The notes beneath the pieces were generated by a model. That model was not told the DNA's origin and did not search any database. It was given only the letters and a program-made list of their open reading frames with translations. From JAUWKC01 sp035529895 (GTDB taxonomy: Bacteria > Planctomycetota > Phycisphaerae > Sedimentisphaerales > Anaerobacaceae), in assembly GCA_035529895.1 (NCBI GenBank), contig DATKVV010000031.1:1-24444 (forward strand): 24,444 bases of DNA. The letters are read 5' to 3'. The position numbers and the translations under genes are program-made. Below, in pieces: positions 21,984 through 24,444 of the stretch; position 1 is the stretch's first letter; each line of letters starts with the position of its first letter.

Positions 21984-22013
21984 ATTGTACCAAGATGAGC
22001 AACCAGTGTCCAA
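21984..22013 (-). promoter_or_regulatory. Promoter of the cold-shock gene with long leader
   Basis: On the minus strand TTGGAC (22008-22013), an 18-base spacer and TACAAT (21984-21989) predict a start near 21977. The ~98-base leader contains a GGCCGGTTAGAAGGCC hairpin shortly before the ribosome binding site and an AT-rich TTAAAAAAATAGG stretch. Confidence 0.5.
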
Positions 22014-22022
22014 TACAAATTA

Positions 22023-22039
22023 ATCCGCCTGAGGCGGAT
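22023..22039. repeat. Palindrome ATCCGCCTGAGGCGGAT, copy 4
   Basis: It lies directly upstream of the cold-shock promoter, between the two divergent genes. Confidence 0.85.
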
Positions 22040-22110
22040 AAATTAAAATAACGATGACGGCAGTCAGGACCAAATAAACGGGAAAACAGGGTTCTGAGCA
22101 AAGATTCGGC

Positions 22111-22137
22111 AAGCCCGCCTTACGTCTGACGGGCAAG
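22111..22137. repeat. CCCGCC...GACGGG palindrome, diverged copy
   Basis: AAGCCCGCC TTACGTCT GACGGGCAAG shares the ACGTCT centre of the copy at 23127-23160 with one arm mismatch. It lies in the 365-base gap between the cold-shock and FHA genes, which otherwise holds only promoters and palindrome copy 4. Confidence 0.7.
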
Positions 22138-22173
22138 TTCCGGCAAGGTGCAAGGATTTCGCATAAGCAGGTG

Positions 22174-22202
22174 TTGACAAGCCGGGGCAAGTCAGGGATA
22201 AT
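22174..22202 (+). promoter_or_regulatory. Strong sigma70-type promoter of the FHA gene
   Basis: Consensus TTGACA (22174-22179), a 17-base spacer and GATAAT (22197-22202) predict a start near 22209 and a leader of about 36 bases. Confidence 0.6.
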
Positions 22203-22244
22203 AAGATACATTAGAGCAGGACGCCGTTCGGAGCAGAGAGACTT

Positions 22245-23162
22245 ATGCTTTTGACTGTTAAACAAGGTAACAGCACTATAAGCGAATTTCGGTTTGCCAA
22301 AGGACCTATTTACATCGGCAGGCACCGGAACAGCCAGATTTTCCTGCAGCACAGGGCGGTGTCGAGGCAGCACGCGGTAATCTTCAACACTCAGGACGGC
22401 AAATGGATGGTGGAAGACCTCGATTCGGCGAACAAGACGTATCTGAATAACCAGCCCGTCCACAAGACGCAGATAAAGACGGGCGATGTTCTGCGCATCA
22501 TCGAGTTTCTTATTGAAATCGACCTGGAAAGAGATATGGACGTGGACAAGCCGATTGACCTTGAAGATACGCTGACAAAAACGGCTTACGCGATGAAGAC
22601 GCCGTTAGCGGCGCCCGCTCAGGATATTATAATAAGAGAGCCGGAAGTGGTATACGGGCCGGCGGTGAGACTGCCGGCTAAAAGACTGACGGATTTCTCG
22701 CAGGCGACGCAGGTGATATGCAAGGCCGGTAGCGCCGACGAGCTGCTGCTGACTCTGCTGGAGGTTACGATAAGGCAGTTTGGCGCGCAGCGGACGTGGT
22801 GTGCGTTGAGGGTACAGCCGGGCGGGCCGATGACTTCGCACGCAGGAAAACAGCGGGACGGGCGCGCGGTGGAGCTGGGCGAGATAAAACTTAACGAGAA
22901 AATCACGCAGGCGGTGGAAAGCGGGCAGTACCTGGTTCTGCCGCAGGTATCGGCTGTTGTAGAAGGCGAAGAAAAAGTGCGGTCGGCAATGATAGCCCCT
23001 ATTATGCGTCCAGCGGGATGTTTCGGGGTAATATACGTCGATAACAGAATCGACCAGGCATACTACAGTCTGAGCGATTTGGACTATCTGATACTGATTA
23101 CCATCAGCACGGGCGCGGTGCTGGAGAAGCTCGCCCGCCATACGTCTGGCGGGCAAGCTTAA
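22245..23162 (+). CDS. FHA-GAF domain protein
   Basis: The 305-residue soluble signalling protein has an N-terminal FHA domain (about 5-95) with the phosphothreonine-reading residues in YIGRHRNSQI (G25, R26), VSRQHAVI (S40, R41, H43) and LDSANKTYLNN. A linker of about 60 residues (DLEDTLTKTAYAMKTPLAAP) leads to a GAF-like domain (about 155-300; LLLTLLEVTIRQFGAQRTWCAL, then AMIAPIMRPAGCFGVIYVDNR). FHA-GAF proteins usually sense phosphorylated partners of Ser/Thr kinases; no kinase is seen nearby. The last nine residues (ARHTSGGQA) and the stop are supplied by the GCCCGCC...GGCGGGC palindrome at 23127-23160, so the native C-terminus has been replaced or extended. The ATG is at 22245. It converges with the next gene. 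Confidence 0.88.
   Translation: MLLTVKQGNSTISEFRFAKGPIYIGRHRNSQIFLQHRAVSRQHAVIFNTQDGKWMVEDLDSANKTYLNNQPVHKTQIKTGDVLRIIEFLIEIDLERDMDVDKPIDLEDTLTKTAYAMKTPLAAPAQDIIIREPEVVYGPAVRLPAKRLTDFSQATQVICKAGSADELLLTLLEVTIRQFGAQRTWCALRVQPGGPMTSHAGKQRDGRAVELGEIKLNEKITQAVESGQYLVLPQVSAVVEGEEKVRSAMIAPIMRPAGCFGVIYVDNRIDQAYYSLSDLDYLILITISTGAVLEKLARHTSGGQA
23127..23160. repeat. Palindrome AAGCTCGCCCGCC...GGCGGGCAAGCTT, copy inside the FHA gene
   Basis: An inverted repeat with 13-base arms (one mismatch) around ATACGTCT. It encodes the end of the FHA-GAF protein and half of its stop codon. Same family as 16947-16976. Confidence 0.85.
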
Positions 23163-23202
23163 ATCAGGCGCGGCGATATCGGCGCTGCGGCGCTGGGTTC
23201 GG

Positions 23203-23763
23203 CTATCGTCTCTTATATCTTCCCATTAACTGGCCCTGGGCGAGGATATGTCCTTCCATGGCCTTGAGTAACTGGGATTTTTTTGCGCCGGGGGGCAGGT
23301 CAATCTGTGCATCGAGGGCGTAAATTTTAAAGTAGTACCTGTGTGTGCCGCTGGGCGGGGCGGGGCCACCGTAGCCGATTTTGCCGAAATCATTAGTGCC
23401 CTGGGCGGCCCCGTTGGGCAGAGTGCTTTTTGGGGGCACATTCTCAGCCAGCTCTGCGGCGTCGGCCGGCAGATTGAACAGGACCCAGTGAACCCAGGTG
23501 CCCATCGGCGCATCGGGGTCGTCGCTTATCAGGGCAATGCTTTTTGTGCCTTCGGGGACGGCATCCCAGCGGAGCGGGGGGGAAATATCCTGTCCGTCGG
23601 CGGTGTACCTTGGGGGAATCATGCCGCCATCTTCGAAGGCCGTACTCGTGACTTCAATTGACATTTTTTCACCTCCTGCCGGCGGAGGGCCGGCGTGTTC
23701 ACGTTTTCCGCAAGAGCATAAGAACAACATCGGTACGACTAATAAAAGAAGCCTTCTTGCCAT
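23203..23763 (-). CDS. YbhB/YbcL-family (Raf kinase inhibitor-like, PEBP) lipoprotein
   Basis: The 186-residue protein starts at ATG 23763, with AAAGGAGG 7 bases upstream. A lipoprotein signal peptide ends in the box LCSC (Cys18), followed by a Pro/Gly linker. The PEBP fold has FEDGGMIPPRYTADGQDISPP, ALISDDPDAPMGTWVHWVLF (anion-pocket Asp and His), GTNDFGKIGYGGPAPPSG and HRYYFKIYALD. A second start inside the gene, ATG 23664 (MSIEVTSTAFEDGG), is preceded by a perfect AGGAGGTGA and would give a cytoplasmic protein of 153 residues, the usual length of bacterial YbhB. The cellular role of bacterial family members is poorly known. A frame extension to 23814 lacks a ribosome binding site. Confidence 0.92.
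   Translation of the reverse strand: MARRLLLLVVPMLFLCSCGKREHAGPPPAGGEKMSIEVTSTAFEDGGMIPPRYTADGQDISPPLRWDAVPEGTKSIALISDDPDAPMGTWVHWVLFNLPADAAELAENVPPKSTLPNGAAQGTNDFGKIGYGGPAPPSGTHRYYFKIYALDAQIDLPPGAKKSQLLKAMEGHILAQGQLMGRYKRR
23669..23677 (-). promoter_or_regulatory. Perfect internal ribosome binding site in the PEBP gene
   Basis: AGGAGGTGA is a full complement to the usual 16S anti-Shine-Dalgarno. It ends 4 bases before the in-frame ATG at 23664, at the boundary between the lipoprotein linker and the PEBP domain. Confidence 0.7.
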
Positions 23764-23832
23764 CGCGTATCCTCCTTTGAGCCAATTACCATATTTGATA
23801 AATAGGGATTTCATAGGAGTTACCGCCGACCA

Positions 23833-23867
23833 TAATTACGATTCAAAACACATTAGTCAAGACTAAT
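23833..23867 (-). promoter_or_regulatory. Promoter with overlapping inverted repeat (possible operator) of the PEBP gene
   Basis: On the minus strand TTGACT (23855-23860), a 16-base spacer and TAATTA (23833-23838) form a weak promoter about 70 bases before the gene. The -35 box lies inside a perfect inverted repeat, ATTAGTC-AA-GACTAAT (23852-23867), which could bind a repressor dimer. Confidence 0.4.
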
Positions 23868-23919
23868 ACGAACAATCCTTCTCCGCCACAAAGCACAAAC
23901 GAGCATTCAGGATGCACAC

Positions 23920-24066
23920 ATTCGGTCTGGAAAGTTCAGCACCGCAAAGTCCCCGTGATATTTCGGGCGCCTCGTCGCACGCCTTTGCAGCTTGTATTTC
24001 GTCAGCGCAGTAATCAAACGATTGACGCGGGCCGTTAATGGTGAAAGGCAGCAGGATTTGTTTGCC
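23920..24066 (-). pseudogene. Second AP2-domain remnant, degenerate
   Basis: On the minus strand, codons for INGPRQSFDYCADEIQAAKA, then CDEAPEISRGLCGAELSRPN, align with the AP2 pattern NGKR..LGYF.DEIEAA.AYDEAA....GEFA.LN. Key aromatic positions are changed (YF to YC, AYD to ACD, EFA to LCG), so it is decayed. The enclosing open frame (23863-24141) takes its first 25 codons from the tandem repeat block, and nothing suggests translation. Confidence 0.45.
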
Positions 24067-24070
24067 TTTG

Positions 24071-24322
24071 AAATTGGGTTTGATACCTATGGCATAAATT
24101 GGGTTTGTTTTACCGACACCTGAAGGCGGTTTCATTTTCATAAGCCTTTGTGGGAACTAAGTTTGCGTTCATATTCGGTAGAAGCAAATTGGGTTTGTTA
24201 CCTATGGCATAAATTGGGTTTGTTTTTCGGGAGTCTTAAGTCGTGGTTCATTTTCATAAGCCTTTGTCGAATATAATTTTAGGTTCATCTTAGCTTTTCG
24301 GAAATTGGGTTTGTTTTGCATA
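24071..24322. repeat. Tandem ~115 bp repeat containing AAATTGGGTTTGTT
   Basis: Units begin at 24071, 24186 and 24302 (period 115-116 bases; the third is partial). Each full unit has AAATTGGGTTTG(A/T)TACC, a second ATAAATTGGGTTTGTTTT about 27 bases on, and the shared TTCATTTTCATAAGCCTTTGT, ending in a (G/T)TTCAT. On the minus strand the units would encode KPNF/KTNP/KQTQF-rich peptides. I recall such peptide-like strings as spurious small proteins in planctomycete assemblies, but cannot check this here. Confidence 0.8.
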
Positions 24323-24375
24323 AAAGGGCTGATTTGTAGAGGATTCTCGACAGGTGTAGAAGGCTCTGGCCCGTA

Positions 24376-24444
24376 TCCCGCCAAAAGGACGGCGGGCAAG
24401 CCCGCCAAAAGGACCCGCCAAACAAACGGCGGGCAAGCGGCGGG
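24376..24444. repeat. CCCGCC / GGCGGGCAAG cluster at the window end
   Basis: Alternating CCCGCCAAAAGGAC and GGCGGGCAAGC strings form nested inverted repeats that run off the window. They share arms with the palindrome at 23127-23160. Confidence 0.7.

Noticed and set aside
24071..24444. CRISPR array
   Set aside because: The repeats are 115 bases apart with related, not unique, sequence between them, and no cas gene is present.

Overview
The window reads as chromosomal DNA of a Gram-negative-type bacterium, most likely a planctomycete of the Phycisphaerae kind. This placement is inference. It rests on the archaeal-type (A/V) rotary ATPase operon, two predicted lipoproteins, RHS tails of a style I associate with planctomycetes, decayed AP2-domain remnants, and many short palindromic and low-complexity intergenic repeats. 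No rRNA, tRNA, CRISPR array, integrase or transposase was seen.

Layout. (1) 1-1626: 3' part of typA/bipA, cut by the window edge. (2) 1627-4545: an accessory-looking stretch with an AP2 remnant, then a promoter-driven pair: a YwgA-like protein and an HD-domain phosphohydrolase. (3) 13670-4584, minus strand: a complete A/V-type ATPase operon, H-I-K-E-C-F-A-B-D, interrupted between E and C by a truncated four-helix-bundle (S23) gene. The proteolipid carries the residue set of Na+-binding K rings. (4) 13602-16903: an ACT-domain malic enzyme (minus) divergent from a metallo-beta-lactamase-fold hydrolase and a zinc-ribbon membrane protein (plus). (5) 16904-17790: repeat-rich DNA with small uncertain genes. 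(6) 17845-21562: three RHS fragments in a row. The first two end in different C-terminal tips, each followed by a different gene: a small lipoprotein and a WG-repeat protein. (7) 21621-24444: a cold-shock protein with its own promoter and terminator, an FHA-GAF protein, a Raf-kinase-inhibitor-like lipoprotein with a striking internal ribosome binding site, and a terminal block of tandem repeats with a second AP2 remnant.

How the parts work together. The ATPase operon is one functional unit, a membrane rotary pump or synthase probably coupled to Na+. Its spacers hold degenerate 7-8 bp repeats and an intra-operon hairpin. The most unusual region is the RHS block, which looks like a row of orphan polymorphic-toxin tip/immunity cassettes. 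Each begins with a short stretch of conserved RHS core (about 90% identical in DNA between copies) that could recombine with a full-length rhs gene elsewhere.

At least three families of short inverted or low-complexity repeats are spread through the right half. In three places they have become coding sequence or ended a reading frame. Family assignments come from reading motifs by eye; no database search was possible.
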